Shown here: positions 34,896-44,255 of the stretch, piece after piece
How the letters are laid out: each line of letters starts with the position of its first letter
Numbering within the stretch: the first letter of the stretch is position 1
Assembly: GCA_965207275.1 (NCBI GenBank)
Contig: CBDBMH010000002.1
Coordinates: forward strand, 2,790,001-2,854,000
Reading direction: 5' to 3'
DNA length: 64,000 nt
Source of the DNA: Bin22 sp965207275
Lineage (GTDB): Bacteria; Chloroflexota; Dehalococcoidia; Lucifugimonadales; UBA3495
The notes under the pieces: model-generated
Told to the model about the DNA's origin: nothing
Seen by the model: only the letters and a program-made list of their open reading frames with translations
The model's database searches: none
Program-made: the position numbers and the translations under genes

Positions 34896-35297
34896 ATGCC
34901 CAAGATAAAACACATCGCCATTCGCACCCCGGACCCGGAAAAGACCGCCCAGTTCTACATCAACGTCTTCGGCCTGGAAGAGGTGGGGAAGGCCGGTTCC
35001 GGGCTTTACCTGTCCGATGGCTATATTAACCTGGCCATCCTGAAGTCCATCGACGAAGGCAGCGGGGAAACCGTCAGGGACGTAGAGGGGTATGCCGGAA
35101 TTGACCACCTGGGCTTCATGGTGGAAGACATGGAGGAAATTCAGGCCAAATTGGAGGCCGAAGGCGCCCGCCCCATGAATATGCGCATCAACGTAAGCGG
35201 CCACGCCGGCGATGGCCGGGGCTACTACGAGGAAAAGTACCGGGGTCCCGACGAACAGGTGATTGACGTGTCCGGTTCCGGCTGGATCGGGACTTAG
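34896..35297 (+). CDS. VOC family protein (glyoxalase-like)
   Basis: A 133-residue VOC protein starting MPKIKHIAIRTPDPEKTAQF. The first-module His (KHIAI), second-module DHLGFMVEDMEE and a C-terminal GPDEQVIDVSG strand fit a lactoylglutathione-lyase-like or dioxygenase-like fold. The ATG at 34896 is supported by GGAGGAG 5 bases upstream and by the promoter at 34817. It is the fifth VOC protein of the window. Substrate unknown. Confidence 0.82.
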   Translation: MPKIKHIAIRTPDPEKTAQFYINVFGLEEVGKAGSGLYLSDGYINLAILKSIDEGSGETVRDVEGYAGIDHLGFMVEDMEEIQAKLEAEGARPMNMRINVSGHAGDGRGYYEEKYRGPDEQVIDVSGSGWIGT

Positions 35298-35353
35298 AGG
35301 TCCATCACATATCAATCATCGTTGGGTCTTGAATCGGTGCAAACCATTGGGAA

Positions 35354-35381
35354 GCGCCTGGCCGGCAACCTGGCCAGGCGC
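35354..35381. repeat. Perfect 10-bp hairpin between VOC and amt
   Basis: Arms 35354-35363 and 35372-35381 with an 8-base loop. It lies 57 bases after the VOC stop and 36 bases before the Amt start. No T-run follows, so it could be a terminator of the factor-dependent type or a leader structure of amt. Confidence 0.6.
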
Positions 35382-35417
35382 GTCCGGGTGACCGGCATAT
35401 AAGGAACGGGGGCAAGG

Positions 35418-36635
35418 TTGGATACAGGCGCTACCGCATGGATGTTAACTTCGACGGCTTTTGTCTTGTTCATGACCCTGCCGGGGTTGGCCATGTTCTA
35501 CAGCGGCCTGGTCCAGTCCAAGTCGGTCCTCTCAGTGGTTATTCAGTGCTTCACCATCTCCGCGACCGCCAGCCTGCTGTGGCTCGTCGTCGGTTACAGC
35601 CTGGCTTTCGGCGACACCGTCGGCTGGTTCATAGGAATGCCGGACAAAGCATTCTTCTACGGCATAGACCATGAGCACCTGAGGGGGGAACTGCCGCAGA
35701 TAGTGTTCGTCATGTTCCAGATGACTTTCGCTATCATCGCGCCGGCAATCATTGTGGGCGCGTACACCGAGCGGATGCGCTTCTCGGCAGTTCTCTTGTT
35801 CAGCGCCGCCTGGCACCTGCTGGTTTACGTGCCCATCTGTCATTGGGTGTGGGGCGACGGCTGGCTCCACCAGCTGGGGATAATGGACTTTGCCGGCGGG
35901 GTGGTGCTGCACGCCAACGTGGGGGTGGCGGCTCTGGTGGCGGCGCTATACGTGGGCAAACGGCAAATCTTTCCCCACCAACTCGTCCCTGCCCACAATC
36001 CGGGCCTGGCCGCGGCCGGCGCGGGAATGCTCTGGGTAGGCTGGTTCGGGTTCAACGGCGGCAGTGAACTGGCCGCCAACGGCGAGGCAGGCATGGCCAT
36101 TGCCGTAACCCACATATCGGCCAGCGCCGGTCTGCTGACCTGGACCTTTCTGGACTGGATAAAATATCGCCGGCCCACCCTGATCGGGGCCCTGATTGGC
36201 GCGATAGCGGGCCTGGCGGCGGTGACTCCCGCTTCCGGATACATCGGCCCCATTGGCGGGATGATACTGGGCATTACGGCCAGCACGGTCTGCTTCTTTG
36301 CCGTTGGCATCGTCAAGTGGAAGCTGCTGATTGATGACTCCCTGGACGTCTTTGCCGTCCACGGTCTGGGCGGTATCATCGGCACCTTGCTGATTCCCTT
36401 CCTGGCCATCGAAATTCTGGACGGTGAGGGAGTTATAGTAGAGGGCCGCTCGGTGATCACCCAGTTCGGAGTGCAGGCGTTGGGGGTACTGGCGTCTATG
36501 GCCTGGGCCGGCATCTTTACCTTCCTGATCCTCAAGGTACTGGACCTGGTCCTGGGCAAAGTGCGAGTCGACCCAATGGACGAAATAGTGGGCCTGGATG
36601 TGGCAATTCATGGAGAAAGAGGTTATGATCTGTAA
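35418..36635 (+). CDS. amt: Ammonium transporter (Amt family)
   Basis: A 405-residue, 11-helix Amt protein. It shows AMFYSGLVQSK in helix 1-2, the Phe gate region MTFAIIAPAIIVGAYTER, the first pore His in VVLHANVGVAALVA, WFGFNGGS, and the second pore His in DVFAVHGLGGIIGTL. The trimeric channel takes up ammonium. The start appears to be a TTG at 35418 after CAAGG. No glnK/PII gene follows; instead a signalling block starts 400 bases downstream. Confidence 0.9.
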   Translation: MDTGATAWMLTSTAFVLFMTLPGLAMFYSGLVQSKSVLSVVIQCFTISATASLLWLVVGYSLAFGDTVGWFIGMPDKAFFYGIDHEHLRGELPQIVFVMFQMTFAIIAPAIIVGAYTERMRFSAVLLFSAAWHLLVYVPICHWVWGDGWLHQLGIMDFAGGVVLHANVGVAALVAALYVGKRQIFPHQLVPAHNPGLAAAGAGMLWVGWFGFNGGSELAANGEAGMAIAVTHISASAGLLTWTFLDWIKYRRPTLIGALIGAIAGLAAVTPASGYIGPIGGMILGITASTVCFFAVGIVKWKLLIDDSLDVFAVHGLGGIIGTLLIPFLAIEILDGEGVIVEGRSVITQFGVQALGVLASMAWAGIFTFLILKVLDLVLGKVRVDPMDEIVGLDVAIHGERGYDL

Positions 36636-36911
36636 CCAGGAACCAAAGGCGAAAGGTCGGCAGTTTCGGTAACCAGTGTCTCCGGCCTCCCTTCCTCGTC
36701 TTGAAGGGCACGTCTGGCAGAGCAAGCGCAGCCGGATGAGGTTCGGCCCGCCAGCAAGACCGCCTCTCCCGCCTTAATTCGAAATCCATTAAAAGCAGGC
36801 CTGTCCCATACCCTCTTTCCGCTTGAGTCCTGGTTTGTGCGCCGGGGCCGGAACTGGCTGTGGGCGGACTGGATACTGCGAGGCCGTATTGCCGCATACG
36901 ACACCAAGGGT

Positions 36912-36939
36912 TTGTTTATCCGAGACGATGGGGTATTAT
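36912..36939 (+). promoter_or_regulatory. Candidate promoter of the signalling operon
   Basis: TTGTTT (36912-36917) and TATTAT (36934-36939) are 16 bases apart, in the 402-base gap between amt and the STAS gene, about 100 bases before its start. The gap shows nothing else recognisable. Confidence 0.5.
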
Positions 36940-37037
36940 TGTTAACAGTTTTCGCAGGCACTCCCGCTTCCGAAATGCGGGATGGCGCCGTCCCTTCAAA
37001 CCATTCCAGATATAGCGTTGTTTAGGAGGATACCTGT

Positions 37038-37373
37038 ATGAACGTAGAATCTCGCCGGGAAGGCACCAGCCTGGTACTGAAAGCAGACGGACGGGTGGAT
37101 GGCACCAACGCCAGCGAGTTTCAGGATGCCATGAAGGCCGAGATAAATGAGGCTGACCGCGCGGTCGTGCTTGATCTGCAAGACCTCACCTACATCAGCA
37201 GCGCGGGCCTTCGCGTGGTGCTGTTGATCGCCAAGGACCTGCAGCGGCAGGGAGCCAAAATGGCGGCTTGCTCGTTGTCCGACCCCGTGCGGGAGGTATT
37301 CGTGATCAGCGGCTTTGACAAGATCATCCCGATACACGATTCCCAGGACTCGGCCATCGGCTCTCTGGGCTAG
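37038..37373 (+). CDS. STAS-domain anti-sigma factor antagonist
   Basis: A 111-residue SpoIIAA/RsbV-like protein. DLQDLTYISSAGLRVV contains the phosphorylatable Ser (probably Ser55). In partner switching the unphosphorylated form binds the RsbW-like kinase and frees its target; SpoIIE-type phosphatases remove the phosphate. AGGAGG lies 8 bases before the ATG. It is the first gene of a same-strand block with the REC-SpoIIE phosphatase and the RsbW-like kinase. Confidence 0.88.
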   Translation: MNVESRREGTSLVLKADGRVDGTNASEFQDAMKAEINEADRAVVLDLQDLTYISSAGLRVVLLIAKDLQRQGAKMAACSLSDPVREVFVISGFDKIIPIHDSQDSAIGSLG

Positions 37374-37484
37374 ACTTTCCGACAAGGCCGGCAGGGCTGA
37401 CCTTTCTCACCTGCCCTGAAACCGGCCGAAACGGAGCGACCGGAACAGCCTTTAACGATCCAGTCTGCGGAGCGAAGGGAAGTG

Positions 37485-38651
37485 ATGCCCGAGGCATTCA
37501 AAATTCTAGTGGTGGACGACGAACCGGACCTGGAACCGCTGGTCCTGCAGAGGATGCGGCGGCGCATTCGGTCTGGTCAGTATAGCTTCCTTTTCGCCCA
37601 TAATGGCGTGGAAGCCCTGAATGTACTGCGCCAGGAAGAAGACATAGACATGGTCATCTCGGACATCAACATGCCGCAGATGGACGGGCTTACCCTGCTG
37701 GAGCAGATTCCCAAGGTAGACCCGAATGTGCGTTCCATCATCATATCCGCCTATGGGGACATGAAGAATATCCGCACCGCCATGAACCGCGGCGCCTTTG
37801 ATTTCGTTACCAAGCCGCTGGACTTTGATGACCTCCAGATCACCATAGACCGTACCCTCGCCCATCTGGTGGAGTGGCGTGATGCCCTCTCCTCCAGGGA
37901 CCGCCTGGTGAGCCTGGAAAACGAACTAAACGTTGCCAGCAAGATACAACAGTCCATTCTGCCTACCGAGTTTCCCAGTGAGGATGACTACGCGGCCTTT
38001 GCCAGCATGGAACCGGCCAAGGAAGTAGGCGGAGATTTTTACGACGTTATTAACCTGGGACCGGACCGGGTTGGCGTCGCCATCGCCGACGTTTCCGACA
38101 AGGGTGTTCCCGCGGCCCTGTTCATGATGTCCAGCCGGACCCTTCTGAAGGGTTCCGCCATCGGCAAATACGAGCCAGGAGAGGTGCTGAAGGAGGTCAA
38201 CGACCTCCTGTGCGAGGGGAACGAGGCAATGATGTTCGTAACCCTCCTTTACGCCGTCTACGATCGCGTCTCGGGGAAATTCACCTACGCCAACGGCGGG
38301 CATTGCACTCCCTACGTCCGTCGTGCCGACGGCAGCATAATTGACCTCCCGTTAACGGGTGGGGTGGCCCTGGGAGTGATAGACGGCCTGGACTACGAGC
38401 AACACACCTTCGACCTTCTCCCCGGGGATACCGTCTTCCTCTATTCCGACGGCGTCTCGGAGGCCATGAACAAGGACGGAGAAGAGTTTGGCCTGGAGCG
38501 GATGGCGCAGGTCCTGGCGGATAACCCGGCCAGTGGTGATCCAAAGACAGTCAACGAAGCCGTGTTCGAGGCGGTACGAGCCTTTGCCGGTGACACGCCT
38601 CAATCGGACGACATTACCTGTCTGACCGTTTGCCGCAGGGAGAAGTCCTGA
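37485..38651 (+). CDS. Response regulator fused to SpoIIE/PP2C phosphatase
   Basis: A 388-residue protein. Residues 1-125 form a receiver domain (ILVVDDEPD, phosphoacceptor Asp60 in VISDINMPQMDG, conserved Lys in TKPLDF). A short coiled linker leads to a PP2C-type domain with ASMEPAKEVGGDFYD, IADVSDKGVPAALFM and SDGVSEAMN, giving the usual metal-binding Asp residues. It should dephosphorylate the STAS protein when the receiver is phosphorylated. ATG 37485 is preceded by AAGGG. Its stop overlaps the ATG of the next gene. Confidence 0.92.
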   Translation: MPEAFKILVVDDEPDLEPLVLQRMRRRIRSGQYSFLFAHNGVEALNVLRQEEDIDMVISDINMPQMDGLTLLEQIPKVDPNVRSIIISAYGDMKNIRTAMNRGAFDFVTKPLDFDDLQITIDRTLAHLVEWRDALSSRDRLVSLENELNVASKIQQSILPTEFPSEDDYAAFASMEPAKEVGGDFYDVINLGPDRVGVAIADVSDKGVPAALFMMSSRTLLKGSAIGKYEPGEVLKEVNDLLCEGNEAMMFVTLLYAVYDRVSGKFTYANGGHCTPYVRRADGSIIDLPLTGGVALGVIDGLDYEQHTFDLLPGDTVFLYSDGVSEAMNKDGEEFGLERMAQVLADNPASGDPKTVNEAVFEAVRAFAGDTPQSDDITCLTVCRREKS

Positions 38652-39070
38652 TGAGCGCCAGAATAGAGCTTAAGGTGGAGACCCGGCACGAGGAATTGCA
38701 GCGCATATTCGCTACGGTCGAAAAGCTGGCTGAAGAAGAAGACTGGCCTCCCGCTCTCACTTTCAAGACGAACCTGGTGCTCGAAGAGTTCGGACTCAAT
38801 ATCATGAATTACGGGTTTGATGAAGGGATCCATACTTTCGATGTTAGCCTGACCTCCAGCGCCGACACCATTACCATTGAATTCGTGGACGATGGTCGCC
38901 CTTTCAATCCCCTGGAAGACGCCAACGCGCCTGAGTTGGACAACTCCATTCAGGACCGCGCCATCGGCGGCCTGGGAATCCACTTCGTTATGCAAATGAC
39001 GGAGGACTTCCAGTATCGAAGGGAAGACTCCAGGAACCACTCCACCATGGTATTGCGCAAGTCCGACTAA
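38651..39070 (+). CDS. RsbW-like anti-sigma factor / serine kinase
   Basis: A 139-residue GHKL-type ATPase domain. The N box NLVLEEFGLNIMNYGF (Glu and Asn), the G1 box VDDGRPFNP and the G2 segment GGLGIHFV are present. Such proteins phosphorylate the STAS partner and sequester a sigma factor or other target. The ATG overlaps the phosphatase stop (TGATG), so translation is coupled. No sigma factor gene lies in the window. Confidence 0.87.
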   Translation: MSARIELKVETRHEELQRIFATVEKLAEEEDWPPALTFKTNLVLEEFGLNIMNYGFDEGIHTFDVSLTSSADTITIEFVDDGRPFNPLEDANAPELDNSIQDRAIGGLGIHFVMQMTEDFQYRREDSRNHSTMVLRKSD

Positions 39071-39094
39071 ATCCCCCAACTTGCCAGGCAGACT

Positions 39095-40360
39095 ATGACA
39101 GTTAAGCCGGCCCGACTCACTTTTTTCCTTTTGGCTTTCGCCCTTTTGCTGGCGTCCGGCATAGCGGCGTGCAATGGCAGCCCCGAGGAAGTCAATGGCG
39201 TTTCCACTCGCGAGGCCAAAGGCTCGCCCAATACCGGTACCGTTTTATCGGAGCATCCCGGTGTAACTGACGAAAGGGTTCTGTTCGGCCAGTCTGCCGC
39301 CTTCAGTGGTCCGGCATGGGAATTGGGCACCAACATGCAGCTGGGAATCCTGTCCGCCTTCCAGGAGGTCAACCATGCGGGAGGGGTCAACGGACGTGAA
39401 TTGAGACTGGTGGCCCTGGATGATGGATATGAGCCCGAAGCCGCCATATCCAATACCTTTGATCTAATCCAGGAAAACCAGGTATTCGCCTTAATCGGCG
39501 CCGTGGGCACCCCCACTTCTCGCTCCGCCGTGCCGGTGGCGCACGAGGTTGATGTCCCCTACGTAGCGCCCTTCACCGGCGCCGCCTTCCTCAGAGAGAG
39601 CAAATGGCAGAACGTAATCAACCTGCGGGCCTCCTACAACCAGGAAACCGAGGAAATGGTGGCCCGCCTTACCGAGGACCTGGGAATAGACCGCATAGCC
39701 GTGCTGTACCAGGACGACTCCTTCGGGCTGGCGGGTTTGAACGGGGCCACAAGGGCCCTGGAAAAGCGGGACATGGAGCCTGTATCGGTGGGCTACTACC
39801 CGCGCAATACGCTGGCGGTGAAGGCGGCCCTGCTTACGCTGCGCGACGCCAACCCGCAGGCGGTAATCATGGTCGGGGCCTACCAGCCGGTTGCCACCTT
39901 TATTTCCTGGGCCAAGCACATTGGCCTGGAGGACGTCGTATTCATTACTATTTCCTTCGTGGGCAGCAACGCTTTGGCAAACTTCCTGGGCAGGGAAGGC
40001 GAGAACGTCTTCGTCACCCAGGTGGTCCCGTTCCCCACCGACGATTCTATTCCCATCGTACGGTCGTACCTGAACGCGCTGGCGGCTTACGACCCGCAAG
40101 CCAGCCCGGGCTGGGTTTCCCTGGAAGGGTACCTGGCTGGCCGGCTGACTATAGAAGCGCTGCAGGCCTGTGGCCGCCACAACGTTACCAGGGCGTGCTT
40201 CTACGATTCCATAGAAAGTTTCGAGGCCCTGGAGCTGGACGAATTTGGCCTGAAATTCGGGTTTGCCGACAACCAGGGGTCTGATAAGGTGTTTCTGACG
40301 GTTATTGGGCCCGATGGCAGTTACCGGGCAATCGAAGACATGCGAGAAGTCTATCCATGA
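39095..40360 (+). CDS. Branched-chain amino-acid-type substrate-binding lipoprotein
   Basis: A 421-residue periplasmic-binding-protein fold I protein of the LivJ/Peripla_BP_6 type. It has a signal peptide with lipobox IAAC, then LFGQSAAFSGPAWELG, NHAGGVNGRELRLVALDD and ALIGAVGTPTSRSAVPVA. No ABC permease or ATPase gene accompanies it; it overlaps the histidine kinase gene by ATGA. This suggests a sensory binding protein that presents a ligand to the kinase rather than a transporter part. The ligand is probably an amino acid or amide. Confidence 0.85.
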   Translation: MTVKPARLTFFLLAFALLLASGIAACNGSPEEVNGVSTREAKGSPNTGTVLSEHPGVTDERVLFGQSAAFSGPAWELGTNMQLGILSAFQEVNHAGGVNGRELRLVALDDGYEPEAAISNTFDLIQENQVFALIGAVGTPTSRSAVPVAHEVDVPYVAPFTGAAFLRESKWQNVINLRASYNQETEEMVARLTEDLGIDRIAVLYQDDSFGLAGLNGATRALEKRDMEPVSVGYYPRNTLAVKAALLTLRDANPQAVIMVGAYQPVATFISWAKHIGLEDVVFITISFVGSNALANFLGREGENVFVTQVVPFPTDDSIPIVRSYLNALAAYDPQASPGWVSLEGYLAGRLTIEALQACGRHNVTRACFYDSIESFEALELDEFGLKFGFADNQGSDKVFLTVIGPDGSYRAIEDMREVYP

Positions 40361-42735
40361 TAGATGAATCGAAGACGACAGCGGAACCGGAAAACACGGC
40401 AGCGGCCGGATCGTTGGTTGACAGGGCACTGCGGCATTTAAAGCGGCGGGTCCGGCGGCCGATCACCAATTACGATCTGGACTCGACACGGGAGTTCCTG
40501 GCGACCCTCGTCCCGCGGGTGCTCCAGGGCCACCGCAAAATTTCCACCCAGCTTTATGTCGCCTTTGCGGTCATCGTCGCCCTGACCCTGCTGGCCACTT
40601 TGGTGGGCTGGTTTTCCTTCGACCGGGTGGCCACGGCCCAGCGTCACGTCAATGACGAGAGCATTCCGGAGATGGTAGCGGCCTTCGAGGTCGCCCAGTA
40701 CAGCAGCAGCCTGGTCACCGCCGCGCCTCGCATCGTTACTGCCCAGTCGGTGGCCGAGCTGGACGAGATTTACGCCAACATTATTGTCGGTTCCAGCAAC
40801 GCGCTGGAGAGTGAACTGTCAGCCCTTGAATCCGCTTCCGGAGAATTGGGATTCGACCATCCGCAGGTCACCTTCGAGAACATCCGGCAAGGCGCACACC
40901 TGCTGACGGACAACATCAAGACAATACGCAACCAGCGCACCGAACTGATTGTCCAGGCGGAGAAACGGGAGAGGCTCAGACAAGACCTGGCAGACGTCCG
41001 CCGGGAATTGGAAGTTGGCCTGGTGGAAGCGCTGGATGACCAGCTATTCTACGTAAGCACCGGTTATCGAAACTTGGATATGCCCCCGGACCCACCGGTA
41101 GTGCGTACCTCCTCCAAGGAGCTTGACAAGTACCGTCTCCTGTCCGAGCTACAAGTCGACGCCAACATAGCCACGGAACTCCTGGGCAACGCCTTCACGG
41201 TCTCTGAACCGGCAACGCTGGAACCGTTGAAGGAGCGGTTTGAAGCAGCTATGAACCGCATCGGCTTTAACCTGGAGTACCTGGAAAGCGCCGAAATTCA
41301 CGAGGACATCGCGCCATCTTTTGAGCGGCTGGAAACCCTGGGCGTCGCCGAGGGTACCGGCTTCCACCTGCTGGACGAGGAACTGCGGCTGGCCCAGCGG
41401 CAGGCGGAGTTATTGGAAAGCAACCAGGCGGCTGCCGTAAGCCTGGTGGGAGAGGTTGATGAACTGGTAGGCGCCGCCCGGGAAAGCGCGCAGACCGCCA
41501 CCGAGGCGTCCCTCCAGGCCATATTGACCGGCCGCACCATCCTGCTGGTCATCAGCTTGGCCAGCGTGATAGTTGCCGCACTGGTGGCCTGGCTGCTGGT
41601 GGGCCGGGTACTGCTGCGACGCATAGGCATGGTTTCAGCATGGATGCGGCGCATGGCTGCCGGGGACCTGCAAGCCCAGGTGGACGTGGGCGGCCACGAC
41701 GAAGTGGCGGACATGGCTGCCGCCGTAGAGGTCTTCCGCCTCCACGCCCTGGAGGTGCAGCGGCTGAACCTGGTGGAACTGCTGGCCGGCGACCTTCAGG
41801 AGAAGAACGACGAACTGCAGGCCGCGTTCGAGGAGTTGCGGCGGGCGCAGGACCAGATAGTTACCCAGCAGAAGCTGGCCAGCCTGGGCGAATTGACCGC
41901 CGGCGTGGCCCACGAAATAAGAAACCCGCTCAACTTCGTCAAGAATTTCTCCGAATCCTCCGCCGAACTGCTGACTGAATTGCAGGAGGTATTGGATGAG
42001 ATAGGAGATGACCTGCCTGACGAGCAAAAGGGGCTGATTCAGGAGATTTCCGACGACCTCAACGACAATATGGATCGTATCCGGAATCACGGCGACCGGG
42101 CCAACCGCATCGTACATGACATGCTGATGATGAGCCGGGGAGCCGGCGAATTCCAGATTACGGACATCAATCGCCTGGTGGAGGAGCACTCTCGCCTGGC
42201 CTTCCATAGCGCCCGGGCCACCGACGCAGATTTTCAACTGGATCTTCAATATGACCTGGACCCCAACGTGGGAGAACTGGAGGTAATTCCTCAGGACCTG
42301 GGGCGGGTCTTCCTGAACATGGTCAGCAATTCTTGCTACGCCACCAACGAAAAGCGACTGAACCTGCTGGAAAACGGCGTGGCCTATTTACCGGAACTGC
42401 GCCTCACCACCCGTCGCCTGGATGAAAGCATAGAGATCAGCATAAGAGACAACGGTGACGGAATGCCGGAAGAAGTTATCGAAAAGATCTTCAATCCCTT
42501 CTTTACCACCAAGCCCACCGACCAGGGTACGGGTTTGGGCTTGGCCATCTCCAGCGACATAGTCCGGGAACATGGCGGGCTCATTCACGTGACCTCGGAG
42601 CAGGGGGAATACACCCAAATGCTGATTCAACTGCCCCTGGTTCGCCCAGTGGTCAGCGTGGACGGGGAGCATCCGGACGGCCACAATGGAGGAGCCGCTG
42701 AGGAACTGGAGCAGGAAGTAGCGGTGGAATCCTAG
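40357..42735 (+). CDS. Membrane sensor histidine kinase
   Basis: A 792-residue kinase. A first helix (about residues 62-90), a roughly 300-residue extracytoplasmic helical sensor region, a second helix (392-414), HAMP (LLRRIGMVSAWMRRMAAGDL), a coiled coil, the H box AGVAHEIRNPLNFVKNF with His519, then N box, DNGDGMPEEV (G1), FFTTK (F) and GTGLGLAIS (G2). The N-terminal 60 residues are cytoplasmic and unusual. Overlap with the binding protein gene and closeness to the REC-SpoIIE protein make those its likely input and output. Confidence 0.92.
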   Translation: MIDESKTTAEPENTAAAGSLVDRALRHLKRRVRRPITNYDLDSTREFLATLVPRVLQGHRKISTQLYVAFAVIVALTLLATLVGWFSFDRVATAQRHVNDESIPEMVAAFEVAQYSSSLVTAAPRIVTAQSVAELDEIYANIIVGSSNALESELSALESASGELGFDHPQVTFENIRQGAHLLTDNIKTIRNQRTELIVQAEKRERLRQDLADVRRELEVGLVEALDDQLFYVSTGYRNLDMPPDPPVVRTSSKELDKYRLLSELQVDANIATELLGNAFTVSEPATLEPLKERFEAAMNRIGFNLEYLESAEIHEDIAPSFERLETLGVAEGTGFHLLDEELRLAQRQAELLESNQAAAVSLVGEVDELVGAARESAQTATEASLQAILTGRTILLVISLASVIVAALVAWLLVGRVLLRRIGMVSAWMRRMAAGDLQAQVDVGGHDEVADMAAAVEVFRLHALEVQRLNLVELLAGDLQEKNDELQAAFEELRRAQDQIVTQQKLASLGELTAGVAHEIRNPLNFVKNFSESSAELLTELQEVLDEIGDDLPDEQKGLIQEISDDLNDNMDRIRNHGDRANRIVHDMLMMSRGAGEFQITDINRLVEEHSRLAFHSARATDADFQLDLQYDLDPNVGELEVIPQDLGRVFLNMVSNSCYATNEKRLNLLENGVAYLPELRLTTRRLDESIEISIRDNGDGMPEEVIEKIFNPFFTTKPTDQGTGLGLAISSDIVREHGGLIHVTSEQGEYTQMLIQLPLVRPVVSVDGEHPDGHNGGAAEELEQEVAVES

Positions 42736-42784
42736 TCTTTCCCACATCCCCAGGCCTGTCAAAAGAGCGAGAGGGCTTGCCCAT

Positions 42785-42821
42785 GGCCGCTCATCCTCTG
42801 GGTGTTGAAGGATGAGCGGCC
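42785..42821 (+). terminator. Repeat-derived hairpin terminator of the kinase operon
   Basis: A perfect 13-bp stem (42785-42797 with 42809-42821) with an 11-base loop, followed by CTGCTTTATTTTT. The core is a CCT..GAAGG unit of the dispersed repeat family with longer arms. It sits 50 bases after the kinase stop. Confidence 0.75.
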
Positions 42822-42968
42822 CTGCTTTATTTTTCGAACACGCGGTCTATCCATTGGCCTTGCGTTCGTATTGACGAAAAGCATCGGCTTACATAACATG
42901 GGAGATCAGACCGTAGTTATTCCGATGCAGGGCGGGCCCCTACGATCCAAGGGGTTTGCGGTGACTCA

Positions 42969-43703
42969 ATGACTTTCGAGTCCCTCTTTAACCTGGCATT
43001 TCCCAACGGGCTCGATTTCTACGAAGCCCTGGAGCTTCTCCTCAATGTGGGCGTTTATGTGGGGGGAATCTGCCTGTATGGAGTGTTCATCTTCCACTTC
43101 TACCGATTCCTGGCATCGCGGGACATGTTCGCCTTCAACCTTTCCCGCTACAACGAGGCCAGGTACAGGGCCATGCGGGGATTCCTGCACGTGGTGATGT
43201 ACATCGTAAAGTACCTCGTTGTATTCCCCTTCTTTGCCTTCTTCTGGCTGGCGGTGCTGACCGCCATCCTGGCCCTGCTCTCCAAGGACCGTACCTTTCA
43301 GGAAGTGCTGCTGATTGCCCTGGCCGTGGTCAGCGCTATCCGGGTATCGGCTTACTACCACGAGGACTTGTCCAGAGACCTGGCGAAGATTTTGCCCTTC
43401 GCCGTGCTGGGTATCTTCATCATTGACGCTTCCTTCTTCACCCTGGAACAGTCACTAGCCGTGATACGAGAGGCTGGCAACAACCGGGAACTCATCCTTT
43501 ACTACTTCATCTTTCTGGTGGCCCTGGAATTCGTCCTTCGCATAGTCATGGGTTACGTCATGCTGATAGTGACGGGGCGCAGGCGATTGCTCACCCCCAG
43601 GGAGGAGGGAGTCGAGACAGCGCAAGGGGCGGAAGCCAACGAAGAGAACCAGGGGACGCTAACTGGAAGGCCGGAGACGCCGGCTGCGACGTCAGCGGAT
43701 TAA
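42969..43703 (+). CDS. Membrane protein of unknown function
   Basis: A 244-residue protein with about five hydrophobic segments: residues 26-50, 74-100, 108-125, 139-155 and 180-202. There is a charged, low-complexity C-terminal tail after RRRLLTPREE. No domain is recognised. The ATG at 42969 follows GTGACTCA without a strong Shine-Dalgarno. It stands between the kinase operon terminator and a convergent minus-strand gene. A weak resemblance to small archaeal and Chloroflexota membrane proteins cannot be confirmed here. Confidence 0.65.
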   Translation: MTFESLFNLAFPNGLDFYEALELLLNVGVYVGGICLYGVFIFHFYRFLASRDMFAFNLSRYNEARYRAMRGFLHVVMYIVKYLVVFPFFAFFWLAVLTAILALLSKDRTFQEVLLIALAVVSAIRVSAYYHEDLSRDLAKILPFAVLGIFIIDASFFTLEQSLAVIREAGNNRELILYYFIFLVALEFVLRIVMGYVMLIVTGRRRLLTPREEGVETAQGAEANEENQGTLTGRPETPAATSAD

Positions 43704-43760
43704 TCGGATTTTGACCGGTGTCGCGGGAGGCATGAGCCGCCGCAGTTATGCGCAGACTCG

Positions 43761-44168
43761 TTAGTCAGCGCCCGACTCTTCCGCCATCAGCTGCCGGCGG
43801 CAGGTTTCTATCTTACCCCGAATGCGCCCGAACACGGACAGTAGTTCGTCTTCATCCGGTCCTGCCTGGCCCGGGTCTTCAAACCCGTGGTGGACCTGTC
43901 GCACTGACCTGGGGAAAACGGTACAGGCCTCCCGTGTCGCGTCGCACCCCGTTGACACTGGATCGGATTCCTTGTCCAAGTGATTGTCTAAATGGTCTGA
44001 CGGGTGAGAAGCCAGATCAATGCCCGCCTCAGCCATAACCCCCACCGCCACAGGGTGTACGCCCTTTGGCTGGGCGCCGGCGATGCACACTTGAACATCC
44101 GAACCGCCAAAGTGAGCGTGCCATCCGCAGGTCATTAGGGAACGGGCCCGATTGCCGGTGCGTATCAC
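43761..44168 (-). pseudogene. LMW-PTP/ArsC-like protein without catalytic Cys
   Basis: The sequence follows low-molecular-weight phosphatase-type arsenate reductases along its length: TGNRARSLM, AGAQPKGVHPVAVGVMAEAG, then CTVFPRSVRQVHHGFEDP and a C-terminal VFGRIRGKI. The P-loop, normally C-TGN-S-C/A-R-S, reads RTGNRARSLM, so the nucleophile Cys is Arg. The usual VCD near the C-terminal half is TGCD. The GTG at 44168 lacks a ribosome site and the first strand is incomplete. It is most simply a decaying arsC-like gene; a binding role cannot be excluded. Confidence 0.65.
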
Positions 44169-44255
44169 AAGAAGGCGGCAAGGGGGGAGCTGTCCCCATA
44201 GCGCTCCTTCTCTCTGGCCAATCCCCCTTTGCCTCAGATGGGTAGTATTGGGCTG

